In this document: positions 30,289 to 40,621 of the stretch, in pieces | Layout of the letters: each line of letters starts with the position of its first letter | How positions within the stretch are numbered: position 1 is the stretch's first letter | Source: Mesorhizobium neociceri | GTDB taxonomy: Bacteria; Pseudomonadota; Alphaproteobacteria; Rhizobiales; Rhizobiaceae | Length of the DNA stretch: 64,000 nucleotides | Reading direction: 5' to 3' | NCBI RefSeq assembly: GCF_013520985.1 | Contig: NZ_JACDTY010000003.1 | Coordinates: 372,001-436,000 of the forward strand | Notes under the pieces: model-generated | What the model was told of the DNA's origin: nothing | Databases searched by the model: none | What the model saw: only the letters and a program-made list of their open reading frames with translations | Translations under genes and position numbers: made by a program

Positions 30289-31500
30289 ATGGCGAAGATC
30301 AAGGTGGCGAACCCGGTCGTCGAACTCGACGGCGACGAGATGACCCGCATCATCTGGCAGTTCATCAAGGACAAGCTGATCCACCCTTATCTCGACCTGA
30401 AGCTTGAATATTACGACCTCGGCGTCGAACATCGCGACGCCACCAACGACCAGGTGACCATCGATTCGGCGAACGCCATCAAGAAGTGGGGCGTCGGCGT
30501 GAAATGTGCGACCATCACCCCCGACGAGCAGCGCGTCGAGGAATTCAAGCTGAAGAAGATGTGGAAGTCGCCGAACGGCACCATCCGCAACATCCTCGGC
30601 GGCACCATCTTCCGCGAGCCGATCATCATGAAGAACGTGCCGCGCCTGGTGCCTGGCTGGACCAAGCCGATCATCGTCGGCCGCCATGCCTTCGGCGATC
30701 AATACCGCGCCACCGACTTCCGCTTTCCCGGCAAGGGCAAGCTGACCATCAAGTTCGTCGGCGAGGACGGCAAGGTGATCGAGCACGACGTGTACGACGC
30801 GCCCGGCGCCGGCGTCGCCATGGCGATGTACAATCTTGACGATTCGATCCGCGAATTCGCCCGCGCCTCGCTGAATTACGGCCTGCTGCGCAACTATCCG
30901 GTCTACCTCTCGACCAAGAACACCATCCTCAAGGCCTATGACGGCCGCTTCAAGGACATCTTCCAGGAAGTCTACGAGGCCGAATTCGAGGCCGAGTTCA
31001 AGTCGAAGAAGCTGTGGTACGAGCACCGCCTGATCGACGACATGGTGGCCTCCGCCCTGAAATGGTCGGGCGGCTATGTCTGGGCCTGCAAGAACTATGA
31101 TGGTGACGTGCAGTCCGACACGGTGGCGCAAGGTTTTGGCTCGCTCGGCCTGATGACCTCGGTGCTGATGACGCCGGACGGCAAAACGGTGGAAGCCGAA
31201 GCCGCGCACGGCACGGTCACCCGCCACTATCGCCAGCACCAGAAGGGCGAGGAAACCTCGACCAATTCGATCGCCTCGATCTTCGCCTGGACGCGTGGCT
31301 TGGCGCACCGCGCCAAGCTCGACGACAATGCCGAATTGAAGCGGTTTGCCGACACACTGGAAAAGGTTTGCATCCAGACGGTCGAAAGCGGCTTCATGAC
31401 CAAGGACCTGTCGCTGTTGATCGGCCCCGACCAGCCCTGGCTGTCGACCACCGGCTTCCTCGACAAGATCGACGAGAATCTGCAGAAGGCGATGGCCTAG
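30289..31500 (+). CDS. icd: isocitrate dehydrogenase (NADP+)
   Basis: 403 aa, start [21 protein letters not shown]. This is the eukaryotic-like (type II) NADP-ICDH typical of rhizobia. Substrate-binding residues include [21 protein letters not shown] and the metal-binding region VDDMVA-like ([15 protein letters not shown]). It makes 2-oxoglutarate and NADPH in the TCA cycle. A terminator follows. Confidence 0.97.
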   Translation: MAKIKVANPVVELDGDEMTRIIWQFIKDKLIHPYLDLKLEYYDLGVEHRDATNDQVTIDSANAIKKWGVGVKCATITPDEQRVEEFKLKKMWKSPNGTIRNILGGTIFREPIIMKNVPRLVPGWTKPIIVGRHAFGDQYRATDFRFPGKGKLTIKFVGEDGKVIEHDVYDAPGAGVAMAMYNLDDSIREFARASLNYGLLRNYPVYLSTKNTILKAYDGRFKDIFQEVYEAEFEAEFKSKKLWYEHRLIDDMVASALKWSGGYVWACKNYDGDVQSDTVAQGFGSLGLMTSVLMTPDGKTVEAEAAHGTVTRHYRQHQKGEETSTNSIASIFAWTRGLAHRAKLDDNAELKRFADTLEKVCIQTVESGFMTKDLSLLIGPDQPWLSTTGFLDKIDENLQKAMA

Positions 31501-31508
31501 GCCGAGAC

Positions 31509-31537
31509 GAAGGCTCCGAAAGGAGCCTTCGCTTTTT
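31509..31537 (+). terminator. Rho-independent terminator of icd
   Basis: GAAGGCTCC - GAAA - GGAGCCTTC then GCTTTTT, ten bases after the icd stop. Confidence 0.92.
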
Positions 31538-31571
31538 GGGCGAGCAATATGAGCAGGCGCGAGGCTGATCG

Positions 31572-32198
31572 ATGACCAAGCCGATCCTCTACGGCGCTGA
31601 TTACAGCGTCTATGTCCGCATCGCCCGCCTCGCGCTGGCGGAAAAAGGCGTCGGCTATGAGTTGGTGCCTCTCGACATCTTCGCGGCCGAGGGCATCCCG
31701 GCCTGGTATCTGGAGCATCACCCGTTCGGCCGCATTCCGGCTTTCGAGCATGATGGCTTTCGCCTGTTCGAAACCAGTGCGATCGCCCGCTATGTCGACG
31801 AAGCATTCGACGGCCCGGCGCTGCAGCCGAAGGACCCGCGCGGCCGCGCGCGGATGAACCAGATTATCGGCATGCTCGACGCCTATGCCTACAGATCGAT
31901 GGTCTGGGATGTCGCCGTCGAGCGGCTGGAGAAAGAAGCGCCCGACGAGGTGCTGATCGCGAACGGGCTGCGCCAGGCCGAAACGGTGCTCAGGGTACTC
32001 ACCTCCCTCAATGCGCCCGGGCCGTGGCTGTTCGGCGATCAGCTGACGCTGGCCGACCTGCATGCAGCATCCATCATCGGCTATTTCCTCAAGGTCCCCG
32101 AGGGCCAAAAGCTGATTGCAGCGTTCGCCGACATCCAGGCTTGGTGGGACCGCATTGCCTCCCGGAACGCCTTTGCCGTGACCGAAAAGGCCGATTGA
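31572..32198 (+). CDS. glutathione S-transferase family protein
   Basis: 208 aa. The thioredoxin-like N-terminal domain contains YGADYSVYVRIARLALAEKG and the cis-Pro/substrate region HHPFGRIPAFEHDGF with FETSAIARYVDEAF. The C-terminal helical domain includes LTLADLHAASIIGYF. The family conjugates or reduces small molecules with glutathione; the partner substrate is not evident. It follows icd on the same strand but beyond a terminator. Confidence 0.9.
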   Translation: MTKPILYGADYSVYVRIARLALAEKGVGYELVPLDIFAAEGIPAWYLEHHPFGRIPAFEHDGFRLFETSAIARYVDEAFDGPALQPKDPRGRARMNQIIGMLDAYAYRSMVWDVAVERLEKEAPDEVLIANGLRQAETVLRVLTSLNAPGPWLFGDQLTLADLHAASIIGYFLKVPEGQKLIAAFADIQAWWDRIASRNAFAVTEKAD

Positions 32199-32220
32199 GC
32201 AGCCCGCAGATGGCAATGGG

Positions 32221-32700
32221 CTAAAACCCTATCTCGGGCCTTGTGACCATCAGCCAGAGAATGGCGAGCACGGCGGCAAAGGCCGGAAAGCCGCAAAGAA
32301 ACCAGATGCGAAACAGGCACTTTTCCTCAGGCGGCAGCGGCGCGTTTTCGCTGGCCGCCTGCCGCGCCAGGTTGCGGATGCGGATCTGAATCCAGACCAC
32401 CGGCAGCCAGAACAGGCCGGTCACGACATAAAGCAGCAGGGACAGCACAATCCAGCCTTCCGACAGCGGCCAGCCCACGGCCTGCGCCAGCAATACGCCG
32501 GTGATCGGCTGGACGATGACGGCGGTCGCCGTGAAGATGGTGTCGGCGATGACGACGGTGCCGGCGACATGAGCTACGAGTTCAGCACGGCCAGTGCGCT
32601 GCGCCATCAGCATGAAGAAGGCGATGCCGGCGCCGGTGCCGAACAGAACCGTGGCGCCGATGATATGCGCCCAGCGCAGGAGGTCGACCCAGAGGTTCAT
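32221..32700 (-). CDS. DUF2269 family membrane protein
   Basis: 159 aa, start MNLWVDLLRWAHIIGATVLFG at 32700. Four membrane segments carry His and Trp residues near the start (LLRWAHIIGA), typical of DUF2269. Its function is unknown; a haem- or quinone-related role has been guessed for the family. The ATG overlaps the stop of the SDR-DoxX gene (ATGA), so they are coupled. Confidence 0.85.
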   Translation of the reverse strand: MNLWVDLLRWAHIIGATVLFGTGAGIAFFMLMAQRTGRAELVAHVAGTVVIADTIFTATAVIVQPITGVLLAQAVGWPLSEGWIVLSLLLYVVTGLFWLPVVWIQIRIRNLARQAASENAPLPPEEKCLFRIWFLCGFPAFAAVLAILWLMVTRPEIGF

Positions 32701-34010
32701 CGTTCGTCCAGAATCGCCAGGGCCACCAGGGCAAGGCAAAGCGCGGGCACCGCCTTGACCATTGCTCCCAGGGGATCGAGCCACAGATCGGGTGCGAGCG
32801 CGGTCGCTGCGCCAAGATAGGCCAAGGTGATGGCAACCATCCCCATCAGCGCGGCGCGCGCAAGGGACCGCACGAGAATGGCGGCGCCGACAAGGATGTC
32901 GGCAACACTTCCGGCAAGAACCATCCCGAGTGCCAAGGTGGGCGACAGGCCATGCGAGACCAGAATGTCGGCCGCTGCATCCTGCCTGATAAAGCCGACA
33001 ATGCCGGAGACCAGCCAAAACAGAGAGAGGCAGCCGAAGATGATGGGCTTCGTCAGCCAAAGGCGCGCGAACCATCGTTCCTGGACATGCGCCGGCATGG
33101 CGGCCAGCGTTGCCTCCAGCGGCTGCAGCTTGTGATCGGAAATCTCGCTCCAGGACGTGGCGTTGCCGGTCACGCCGCGCGCCAGCGCGGCAAGGGCTGC
33201 GCTGCGCAAAGGCGAACGCCAGCCAAGCAGGCCAAGACCATCGGCAACAACAGCCGCGATCCGGCCGAGAAAGGCCGGCATCGGCACGATGCGGGCCGGT
33301 GGCAGGCCAAGCCATGCCCGAAAGGCAACCAGCACTTCGGCAAGCGAGCGGGGCCTGGCTTCGACGAGATCGACGGAAAGACGCGGCGGCAGCGATCCGG
33401 CGACCGCGCGTGACACTGCTTCGGCAACATCAGTAACCGCCACGGTCTGGATCGGCTGGCGCGCCATCACTGCAGGGATAAAACCGGGAAAGGCCGCAAG
33501 GGCGCGCAGAAGTGCCGTGCCGCCATAGGCGGCGGGCGCGATCACCAGGCCCGGGCGCAGGACGGTCCACTCCAGCGACGAGCTTGCGACGGCCTTATCG
33601 CCTTGTGCCTTGGTGCTGAAGAAAGCATCCGGCGAGGCGGGATCAGCACCAATGGCGGAGATCTGCACAAAGCGGCTGATACCGGCCTGTTCGCAGGCCG
33701 CGACCAGCGCCACGACCGCGCCGCGGTGGACGTCGTCGAGGCGATCGCGCGGACCGTCCTGCAAGGCACCGGCCGCATTGATCACCGCGTCCATGCCCAC
33801 GACTATGGACAGCCAGTCTTCGGCGGTTAGCAGCCGCGCCATGTCGACCGCGACCCAACGCACCGCCGGCCAGCGCCGTTCGGCATCTCTGACATCGCGG
33901 CCAAGGCCGGTCACTTGATGCCCGTCGCCAAGCAGGCGGCCGACGACGGCTTCTCCGATCAGTCCGTAGCCGCCGAGGACAAGCACCTTCTTGCGGGGGC
34001 TATCGGGCAT
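32697..34010 (-). CDS. SDR/NmrA-like reductase fused to a DoxX-like membrane domain
   Basis: 437 aa. Residues 1-290 are an atypical SDR (GGYGLIGEAVV nucleotide-binding loop near 13-23, VINAAGAL, VQISAIGA), and residues 310-435 hold four hydrophobic helices of the DoxX-like type (LWLTKPIIFGCLSLFWLVSG). The soluble domain would face the cytoplasm. Start at 34010, just after alaS. Translationally coupled to the DUF2269 membrane protein, it may form a small membrane-bound redox module. Activity unproven. Confidence 0.85.
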   Translation of the reverse strand: MPDSPRKKVLVLGGYGLIGEAVVGRLLGDGHQVTGLGRDVRDAERRWPAVRWVAVDMARLLTAEDWLSIVVGMDAVINAAGALQDGPRDRLDDVHRGAVVALVAACEQAGISRFVQISAIGADPASPDAFFSTKAQGDKAVASSSLEWTVLRPGLVIAPAAYGGTALLRALAAFPGFIPAVMARQPIQTVAVTDVAEAVSRAVAGSLPPRLSVDLVEARPRSLAEVLVAFRAWLGLPPARIVPMPAFLGRIAAVVADGLGLLGWRSPLRSAALAALARGVTGNATSWSEISDHKLQPLEATLAAMPAHVQERWFARLWLTKPIIFGCLSLFWLVSGIVGFIRQDAAADILVSHGLSPTLALGMVLAGSVADILVGAAILVRSLARAALMGMVAITLAYLGAATALAPDLWLDPLGAMVKAVPALCLALVALAILDER

Positions 34011-34020
34011 AGGGTGGCTT

Positions 34021-36687
34021 TCAGGCTGCCTCCAGCGCCGCCCTGACAGCGGCGATGGCATCATTGGCCTTCGAGGCGTCCGGGCCACCGGCTTGCGCCA
34101 TGTCGGGCCGCCCGCCGCCGCCCTGCCCGCCCAAGGCGGCCGAGGCGACGCGCACCAGATCGACGGCGCTGAAGCGGCTGACGAGATCGTCGGTGACGGC
34201 GACCACGACACTTGCCTTGTTGTCCTCGCCGGCGCCGACGAAGACAACGACGCCAGAGCCGAGCGAGGTTTTGCCGGCATCGGCCAGCGGCTTCAAATCC
34301 TTCGGCGAGACGCCGGAGACGGCCTTGCCGAGGAAGCCGACACCGGCGACGGTCTCGTTCTCAGCCGGCGCGCCGGCAGCGGCGCCGCCGCCCAGCGCCA
34401 GCTTCTTGCGCGCTTCGCTTAGCTCCTTTTCGAGCTTCTTGCGCTCCTCGAGCAGCGTCTCGACACGCGCCGGCACGTCGGCCGGCGAGATCTTCAGCAC
34501 GGCCGCAGTTGCCTTCAGGCGCCTGTCCTGCTCGTCGAGATATTTGCGCGCAGCCTCGCCGGTCAGCGCCTCGATGCGGCGCACGCCGGCGGCGACCGCG
34601 CTGTCGGAGACGACGCGGACCAGACCGATATCGCCGGTCGCCCGGACATGGGTGCCGCCGCAGAGCTCGACCGAGTAGGGCCGGTTGGCCTTGGCGCCTT
34701 GCACGCCGGTGCCCATCGACACGACGCGCACTTCGTCGCCGTATTTCTCGCCGAACAGCGCCATGGCGCCCTCGGCAATGGCGTCGTCGACCGACATCAG
34801 GCGCGTCGTCACCGGGCTGTTCTGGACGACGATTTCATTGGCCATGCGCTCGACCTCTTCGAGGTCTTCCGCCGAGATCGGCTTGTTGTGCGAGATGTCG
34901 AAGCGCAGCCGCTCCGGCGCCACCAGCGAGCCTTTCTGCGCGACGTGCGTGCCCAGCACCTCGCGCAGCGCCTCATGGATCAGATGCGTCGCCGAATGGT
35001 TGGCGCGCAGCCGGGTGCGCCGTGCATGGTCGACCTTCAGTTCGACGGCCGCACCGGTCTTGACCGTGCCGCTCGCCACCTTGCCCAGATGCACGAACAG
35101 GCCGTCGGCCTTCTTCTGGGTATCGGTGATCTCGATCGAAAAACCTTCGCCCGAGATGATGCCGGTGTCGCCCATCTGGCCGCCGGATTCGCCGTAGAAC
35201 GGCGTCTGGTTGACGACCACCGCCACCGTATCGCCCTTGCCCGCGCTGTCGACGGTCTTGCCGTCCTTGACCAGCGCCTGGATGAGGCCTTCCGCAGCTT
35301 CAGTCTCGTAGCCGAGGAACTCGGTGGCGCCGTTCTGTTCGCGCACCGAAAACCAGATCGTCTCGGTGGCCGCGTCGCCGGAGCCGGTCCAATGCTTGCG
35401 CGCCTCGGCCTTCTGCTGCTCCATCGCATGGGTGAAGCCGGCTAGATCGACCGAAATGTTGCGCTGGCGCAGCGCGTCCTGCGTCAAATCGAGCGGGAAG
35501 CCGTAAGTGTCGTAGAGCTTGAAGGCCGTCTCGCCGTCCAGCATGTCGCCGGCATGCAGCGTTTCCGTCGCCTCCGAAAGCAGGCCAAGGCCGCGCACCA
35601 GCGTCTTGCGGAAGCGTGTCTCCTCGAGCTTCAGCGTCTCGGTGATCAGCTGTTCGCCGCGCAGCAGCTCGGGATAGGCCTGGCCCATCTCGCGCACCAG
35701 CGCCGGCACCAGTTTCCACATCAGCGGCTCTTTGGCGCCGAGCAGCTGCGCATGGCGCATGGCGCGGCGCATGATGCGGCGCAGCACATAGCCGCGGCCC
35801 TCATTGGAAGGCAGCACGCCGTCGGCCACCAGGAAGGAGGACGAGCGCAGATGGTCGGCAATGACGCGGAAGGACGCGACCGTCTCCTTGTCTGGCCCCT
35901 GCCCGATAGCGGACGACGCCGCGTCGATCAGGTGGCGGAACAGATCAGTTTCAAAGACGGTTTCCACCCCTTGCAGGATGGAGGCCATGCGCTCCAGGCC
36001 CATGCCGGTGTCGATCGACGGGCGCGGCAGATCGATGCGCTCTTCCTTGGTGACCTGCTCATACTGCATGAACACCAGGTTCCAGAATTCGAGGAAGCGA
36101 TCGCCGTCCTCTTCCGGGCTGCCGGGAGGGCCGCCCCAGATGTGCTCGCCGCGGTCGATGAAGATTTCCGAGCACGGGCCGCACGGTCCGGTGTCGCCCA
36201 TCGCCCAGAAATTATCCGAGGTCGGGATGCGGATGATGCGGTCGTCGGAGAAACCGGCGATCTTCTTCCAGAAGCCGGCCGCCTCGTCATCGGTGTGATA
36301 GACCGTGACCAACAGCTTGTCCTTGTTCAGCCCGAACTCCTTGGTGATCAGGTTCCAGGCAAGCTCGATGGCGCGCTCCTTGAAATAGTCGCCGAAGGAG
36401 AAGTTGCCGAGCATCTCGAAGAAGGTCAGATGGCGCGCGGTGTAGCCGACATTGTCGAGATCGTTGTGCTTGCCGCCGGCGCGCACACTCTTCTGCGCGG
36501 TCGTGGCGCGCGAATAGGGTCGCTTCTCAAGGCCGGTGAAGACATTCTTGAACTGCACCATGCCGGCATTGGTGAACATCAGCGTCGGGTCGTTGCGCGG
36601 CACCAGCGGGCTCGAGGCGACGACCTCGTGGCCCTCCTTGCGGAAATAGTCGAGAAATGTCGACCGGATCTCGTTCACGCCACTCAT
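34021..36687 (-). CDS. alaS: alanine--tRNA ligase
   Basis: 888 aa, start [20 protein letters not shown]. Class II motifs are in the N-terminal third ([20 protein letters not shown] shortened); the editing domain has [11 protein letters not shown] and the zinc-type CGGTH. The C-terminal DHHA1 region ([12 protein letters not shown]) is complete. It charges tRNA-Ala. The next gene (SDR-DoxX) follows within 10 bases. Length is normal. Confidence 0.98.
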   Translation of the reverse strand: MSGVNEIRSTFLDYFRKEGHEVVASSPLVPRNDPTLMFTNAGMVQFKNVFTGLEKRPYSRATTAQKSVRAGGKHNDLDNVGYTARHLTFFEMLGNFSFGDYFKERAIELAWNLITKEFGLNKDKLLVTVYHTDDEAAGFWKKIAGFSDDRIIRIPTSDNFWAMGDTGPCGPCSEIFIDRGEHIWGGPPGSPEEDGDRFLEFWNLVFMQYEQVTKEERIDLPRPSIDTGMGLERMASILQGVETVFETDLFRHLIDAASSAIGQGPDKETVASFRVIADHLRSSSFLVADGVLPSNEGRGYVLRRIMRRAMRHAQLLGAKEPLMWKLVPALVREMGQAYPELLRGEQLITETLKLEETRFRKTLVRGLGLLSEATETLHAGDMLDGETAFKLYDTYGFPLDLTQDALRQRNISVDLAGFTHAMEQQKAEARKHWTGSGDAATETIWFSVREQNGATEFLGYETEAAEGLIQALVKDGKTVDSAGKGDTVAVVVNQTPFYGESGGQMGDTGIISGEGFSIEITDTQKKADGLFVHLGKVASGTVKTGAAVELKVDHARRTRLRANHSATHLIHEALREVLGTHVAQKGSLVAPERLRFDISHNKPISAEDLEEVERMANEIVVQNSPVTTRLMSVDDAIAEGAMALFGEKYGDEVRVVSMGTGVQGAKANRPYSVELCGGTHVRATGDIGLVRVVSDSAVAAGVRRIEALTGEAARKYLDEQDRRLKATAAVLKISPADVPARVETLLEERKKLEKELSEARKKLALGGGAAAGAPAENETVAGVGFLGKAVSGVSPKDLKPLADAGKTSLGSGVVVFVGAGEDNKASVVVAVTDDLVSRFSAVDLVRVASAALGGQGGGGRPDMAQAGGPDASKANDAIAAVRAALEAA

Positions 36688-36832
36688 GACTGCTGCCTTT
36701 TCGCGAAAACCGCCGGCGCGGCCGGCGGCAAATGGACGTTGCCCATTGGAAGATGGACTTGGCCTTTTAGCGGGCGCACCGCACCCTGTCCAGAAACACG
36801 GAATTGGGCCAATCCGTGCGTTCGCCGGACTT

Positions 36833-36873
36833 CCAAAAACGAAAACCGCCGACGCGAAGGCCGGCGGTTTGGA
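36833..36873 (-). terminator. terminator between recA and alaS
   Basis: On the minus strand AAACCGCCG - loop - CGGCGGTTT followed by TCGTTTTTGG, about 76 bases after the recA stop. Confidence 0.75.
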
Positions 36874-36948
36874 ACGCGATACTAAAGAACTCTGTTACTT
36901 AAGCATCAGATGATATGCCTGATTTATGGCCGAACTCTGACCATTGAC

Positions 36949-38049
36949 CTACATGGCGCCGGATTCTTCCTCGAAGCCGTCGTCTTCGCCGCGCTCGGGG
37001 CCACCATTTTCGAGGAATTTCTCGGCGATCAGCCCGGCATTCTGCCGCAGCGCCAGTTCGATCTCGCGCGCCGTGTCGGGATTGTCGCGCAGGAACAGCT
37101 TGGCGTTCTCGCGGCCCTGGCCGAGGCGCTGCGAATTGTAGGAGAACCATGCGCCTGACTTCTCGACCACGCCGGCCTTGACGCCGAGGTCGACCAGTTC
37201 GCCGGTCTTGGACACGCCTTCGCCATACATGATGTCGAACTCGACCACCTTGAAGGGCGGCGCCAGCTTGTTCTTGACCACCTTGACGCGGGTCTGATTG
37301 CCGACGACCTCGTCGCGGTCCTTGACCGAGCCGATGCGGCGGATGTCGAGGCGCACCGAAGCGTAGAATTTCAGCGCGTTGCCGCCGGTCGTGGTTTCGG
37401 GCGAGCCGAACATGACGCCGATCTTCATGCGGATCTGATTGATGAAGATGACCATGGTGTTGGAGCGCGAGATCGAGGCGGTCAGCTTGCGCAGCGCCTG
37501 GCTCATCAAACGCGCCTGCAGACCGGGCAGAGAATCGCCCATCTCGCCTTCGATTTCGGCGCGTGGCGTCAGCGCCGCGACCGAATCGACCACCAGCACG
37601 TCGATGGCGCCGGAACGCACCAGCGTGTCGCAGATCTCAAGCGCCTGCTCGCCGGTGTCGGGCTGCGAGATCAGCAGGTTTTCGAGGTCAACGCCGAGCT
37701 TGCGGGCATAGACCGGGTCGAGCGCGTGCTCTGCATCGACGAAGGCGCAGATGCCGCCCTTCTTCTGGGCCTCGGCAACCGTGTGCAGCGCCAGCGTCGT
37801 CTTGCCCGAGCTTTCCGGCCCGTAGATCTCGACGATGCGGCCGCGCGGCAGGCCGCCAACACCAAGTGCGATGTCGAGGCCAAGCGATCCGGTTGGCACG
37901 GTTTCGATCTCGACGACCTGCTCGTTGGCGCCAAGCCGCATGATCGAGCCCTTGCCGAAGGCGCGCTCGATTTGCGACAGCGCCGCGTCCAGAGCCTTTG
38001 ATTTGTCCACCGCTTTGTCCTCTACAAGCCGCAAAGAATTCTGAGCCAT
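36949..38049 (-). CDS. recA: recombinase RecA
   Basis: 366 aa, start [21 protein letters not shown]. Walker A GPESSGKT is at 77-84; [11 protein letters not shown] (Walker B) and [15 protein letters not shown] (L2) follow. The acidic C-terminal tail is present. RecA drives strand exchange and LexA self-cleavage. A near-consensus SOS operator lies 60 bases upstream. Confidence 0.98.
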   Translation of the reverse strand: MAQNSLRLVEDKAVDKSKALDAALSQIERAFGKGSIMRLGANEQVVEIETVPTGSLGLDIALGVGGLPRGRIVEIYGPESSGKTTLALHTVAEAQKKGGICAFVDAEHALDPVYARKLGVDLENLLISQPDTGEQALEICDTLVRSGAIDVLVVDSVAALTPRAEIEGEMGDSLPGLQARLMSQALRKLTASISRSNTMVIFINQIRMKIGVMFGSPETTTGGNALKFYASVRLDIRRIGSVKDRDEVVGNQTRVKVVKNKLAPPFKVVEFDIMYGEGVSKTGELVDLGVKAGVVEKSGAWFSYNSQRLGQGRENAKLFLRDNPDTAREIELALRQNAGLIAEKFLENGGPERGEDDGFEEESGAM

Positions 38050-38109
38050 GATACATCACCCCTTGGTCGTCAATGAAGGCCGGACAATCCGTAATCCCTG
38101 CCCTAGTTT

Positions 38110-38124
38110 GTACCTTTTTTGTTC
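38110..38124 (-). promoter_or_regulatory. candidate LexA (SOS) operator of recA
   Basis: On the plus strand GTAC-N7-GTTC, one base from the alphaproteobacterial LexA consensus GTTC-N7-GTTC (on the gene strand GAAC-N7-GTAC). It lies 61-75 bases upstream of the recA start. Seen directly; its function is inferred from the known rhizobial recA sites. Confidence 0.7.
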
Positions 38125-38289
38125 TCGTTTGGCAAGGGGGATCAAATATCTGAAAAACAATCTTTATCCGGATTTGTTCTTTTTTGTCTCAGGGCTCTGT
38201 TTCCGGATGCATCCGACATTGGGCCAGCCGGTCCGGCTGTTTCGATCAACCCGAATCGCTGGCTTGCCTGCAAAGCTCCGCCGCACAGC

Positions 38290-38392
38290 CTAGGGCAGTT
38301 CACCGTTTCATGGAAACGGCGACTTGCCCTAGCTTCTTGCTTTGACGCAATTCCCAAGGGAAAGCCGTTCCACACTTCCTGGAATTGCTCTG
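38290..38392. repeat. intergenic double-hairpin element, copy C
   Basis: Left hairpin begins CTAGGGCAGTTC and closes GACTTGCCCTAG; right hairpin is bounded by GCAATTCC and GGAATTGC. It is the same element as copies A and B and lies between recA and psuK. The 38125-38289 stretch next to it is otherwise featureless spacer. Confidence 0.75.
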
Positions 38393-38432
38393 GCGCTTGT
38401 GCGGCAGGAATAACAAAGGTCATATCGCCGGC

Positions 38433-39377
38433 ATGGTGAAATCTGCAAAAATCCTGGCGGTGGGCGGCGCCCATATCGACCGGCGAGGCCAGGTGTCCGG
38501 CGCTTACGTGCCGGCTGCCTCGAATCCCGGCACGATGCGTGAGGATGTCGGCGGCGGCGTCTTCAACGCGTTGCGCAGCCTCGTGCGGCGTGGCGTCTCG
38601 GCCTCGCTGCTATCGGTGCGCGGCGGCGATGCCTCGGCCGAGACGATTGCGCGCGCCATCGCTGAAGCCGGCATTGCCGATCTGTCGGCGGTGTTCCTCG
38701 ACCGCACGACGCCGAGCTACACGGCGCTGATCGACAGCGACGGCGAGTTGATCACCGGCTTTGCCGACATGGCGCTCTACGACCTGGCGTTCCCCAAGCA
38801 GATCCGCCGTTCCAAGGTGCGCGAGGTCGTCGCCGAAGCCGATGCGGTGCTGTGCGATGCCAACCTGCCGTCCTCCGCGCTGGAGCGGCTGGTGGCGCTC
38901 GCCGCCGGCAAGCCGGTCTACTGCATCGCCATTTCGCCGGCCAAGGTGGTGCGGCTGATCCCGGTGCTGAAGGAACTCGCGCAGGTCTTCATGAACCGGC
39001 GCGAGGCCATGGTGCTGGCCGGCGTCGGCGCGAATGCCACCGAGCGCGAGACCGTCGACGGCTTGCGCTGCAGCGGCCTCAGGAGTGGCGTGGTGACGGC
39101 GGGCGAAGGCCCGGTGCTGGGGTTCGACGAAGCCGGCGCCTTCTCGATCCTGCCGCCGGCGCCGAGAAAGGTCGCCGACGTCACCGGGGCCGGCGACGCG
39201 CTGGCGGGCGCTACCATCGCTGCCCTGCTGCGCGGCTTGACCCTGCGCCAGGCCCTGCGCGAAGGCGTGGCAGCGGCGACGCTTGCCATCGAAAGCGCGG
39301 ACGCGGTCCCCGCTTTTACGACCGCGACCTTCACCGAGGCGCTGGCCCTTGTGCCGGACGCGCAGGAAATGGCATGA
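38433..39377 (+). CDS. psuK: PfkB-family carbohydrate kinase, probable pseudouridine kinase
   Basis: 314 aa, start MVKSAKILAVGGAHIDRRGQ. The PfkB fold is shown by GGAHIDRRG near 10-18, VGGGVFNALRSLVRRG and the anion-hole/catalytic DVTGAGDALAGA near 262-273. The adjacent psuG gene makes pseudouridine kinase the best assignment: it phosphorylates pseudouridine to pseudouridine-5'-phosphate. Unlike many bacterial loci there is no nucleoside transporter next to it. Confidence 0.85.
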   Translation: MVKSAKILAVGGAHIDRRGQVSGAYVPAASNPGTMREDVGGGVFNALRSLVRRGVSASLLSVRGGDASAETIARAIAEAGIADLSAVFLDRTTPSYTALIDSDGELITGFADMALYDLAFPKQIRRSKVREVVAEADAVLCDANLPSSALERLVALAAGKPVYCIAISPAKVVRLIPVLKELAQVFMNRREAMVLAGVGANATERETVDGLRCSGLRSGVVTAGEGPVLGFDEAGAFSILPPAPRKVADVTGAGDALAGATIAALLRGLTLRQALREGVAAATLAIESADAVPAFTTATFTEALALVPDAQEMA

Positions 39378-39447
39378 GGGCGGCCAATTGCCATTGCCGG
39401 AGCGCGCCGTCCAAGGGGACGCGCGGCGCGCCGGATCGGAGACCATC

Positions 39448-40365
39448 ATGACCCCGCAAAGCGCCCGCCCCTTCATCGACGTCCACAAGCCGGTGGCCGA
39501 AGCACTTGCAGCCGGCCGACCCGTGGTGGCGCTGGAAAGCACCATCATCACCCATGGCATGCCTTACCCGGACAATGGCGCCATGGCGGCCAATGTCGAG
39601 AAGATCATTTTGGACAATGGCGCGGTGCCGGCGACGATCGCCGTGGTCGCCGGCCGTATCAAGATCGGCCTCTCCGACGGCGAGCGCGAGTCGCTGGCGA
39701 TGACCGGCGACGCCATGAAGCTGTCGCGCGCCGATCTCGGCTTTGCGGTGGCGCAAGGCCGCACCGGCGGCACGACGGTCGCCGCCACCATGATCGCGGC
39801 TGACATGGTCGGGATAAAGGTGTTTGCCACCGGCGGCATTGGCGGCGTGCACAAGGGCGCGGAGAAAAGCTTCGACATCTCAGCCGATCTCGACGAGCTG
39901 GCGCGCACGCCGGTCATCGTCGTCTCGGCTGGAGCCAAGGCTATCCTCGACATTGAAAAGACGCTGGAGGTGCTCGAGACGCGCGGCGTGCCGGTGATCG
40001 GCCATGGCTGCGAAACAATGCCGGCCTTCTGGTCGCGGCAGTCGCGGTTTCGCGCCCCGCTGACACTGCACAGACCGGAAGAGATCGCGCATTTCTTCAA
40101 GACAAGGGCTGCGCTGGGCCTGGGCGGCGGCATGCTGATCGCCAACCCGGTGCCGCAGGATGACGAAATCCCGGCCGACGAGATGGCCGGCTATATCGAG
40201 GCCGCACAGAAGGCAGCGGAAGTGCAGAACGTGACCGGCAAGGCGGTGACGCCGTTCCTGCTGGGAAAAATCCTCGAACTGACCGGCGGCCGGAGCTTGA
40301 AGACCAACATCGCGCTGGTCGAGAACAATGCGCGGCTGGCGGCGAAGATTGCCAAGGCGCTGTAG
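39448..40365 (+). CDS. psuG: pseudouridine-5'-phosphate glycosidase
   Basis: 305 aa, start MTPQSARPFIDVHKPVAEAL. VALESTIITHGMPYPDNG, AVVAGRIKIGL, GTTVAATMIAA and ATGGIGGVHKGAEKSFDISADL (shortened) are the PsuG/IndA motifs with the catalytic Lys. It splits pseudouridine-5'-phosphate to uracil and ribose-5-phosphate, completing pseudouridine salvage with psuK 70 bases upstream. Confidence 0.95.
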   Translation: MTPQSARPFIDVHKPVAEALAAGRPVVALESTIITHGMPYPDNGAMAANVEKIILDNGAVPATIAVVAGRIKIGLSDGERESLAMTGDAMKLSRADLGFAVAQGRTGGTTVAATMIAADMVGIKVFATGGIGGVHKGAEKSFDISADLDELARTPVIVVSAGAKAILDIEKTLEVLETRGVPVIGHGCETMPAFWSRQSRFRAPLTLHRPEEIAHFFKTRAALGLGGGMLIANPVPQDDEIPADEMAGYIEAAQKAAEVQNVTGKAVTPFLLGKILELTGGRSLKTNIALVENNARLAAKIAKAL

Positions 40366-40409
40366 GCAGGGAAAGACGCATGGCTAGAAGTGAACGCCGC
40401 GATCCTTCA

Positions 40410-40566
40410 CACCCCCCTCTGTCCTGCCGGACATCTCCCCCTCAAGGGGGAGATTGGATGTCACTCTGCCTTTCGCCAATCGCCAACGCTGAAAGTAAGG
40501 CCTACCGACGAAGCTGCCAATCTCCCCCCTTGAGGGGGAGATGTCCGGCAGGACAGAGGGGGGTGC
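40410..40566. repeat. paired inverted intergenic palindrome, second copy
   Basis: Left arm 40410-40457 (ACCCCCCTCTGTCCTGCCGG, then ATCTCCCCCTCAAGGGGGAGAT) and right arm 40517-40566, its reverse complement, 60 bases apart. It lies between the convergent psuG and TfoX-N genes and could terminate both. Confidence 0.8.
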
Positions 40567-40621
40567 TGTCCCTCGGCGTTCGCGACAAGCTCGGTACAGC
40601 CGCAACGCTCGAAAGTACCCG

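Noticed and set aside
29578..31806. A 742-codon open frame on the minus strand
   Set aside because: Antisense to icd and out of frame with trmJ, both of which are certain; composition is that of a shadow frame.
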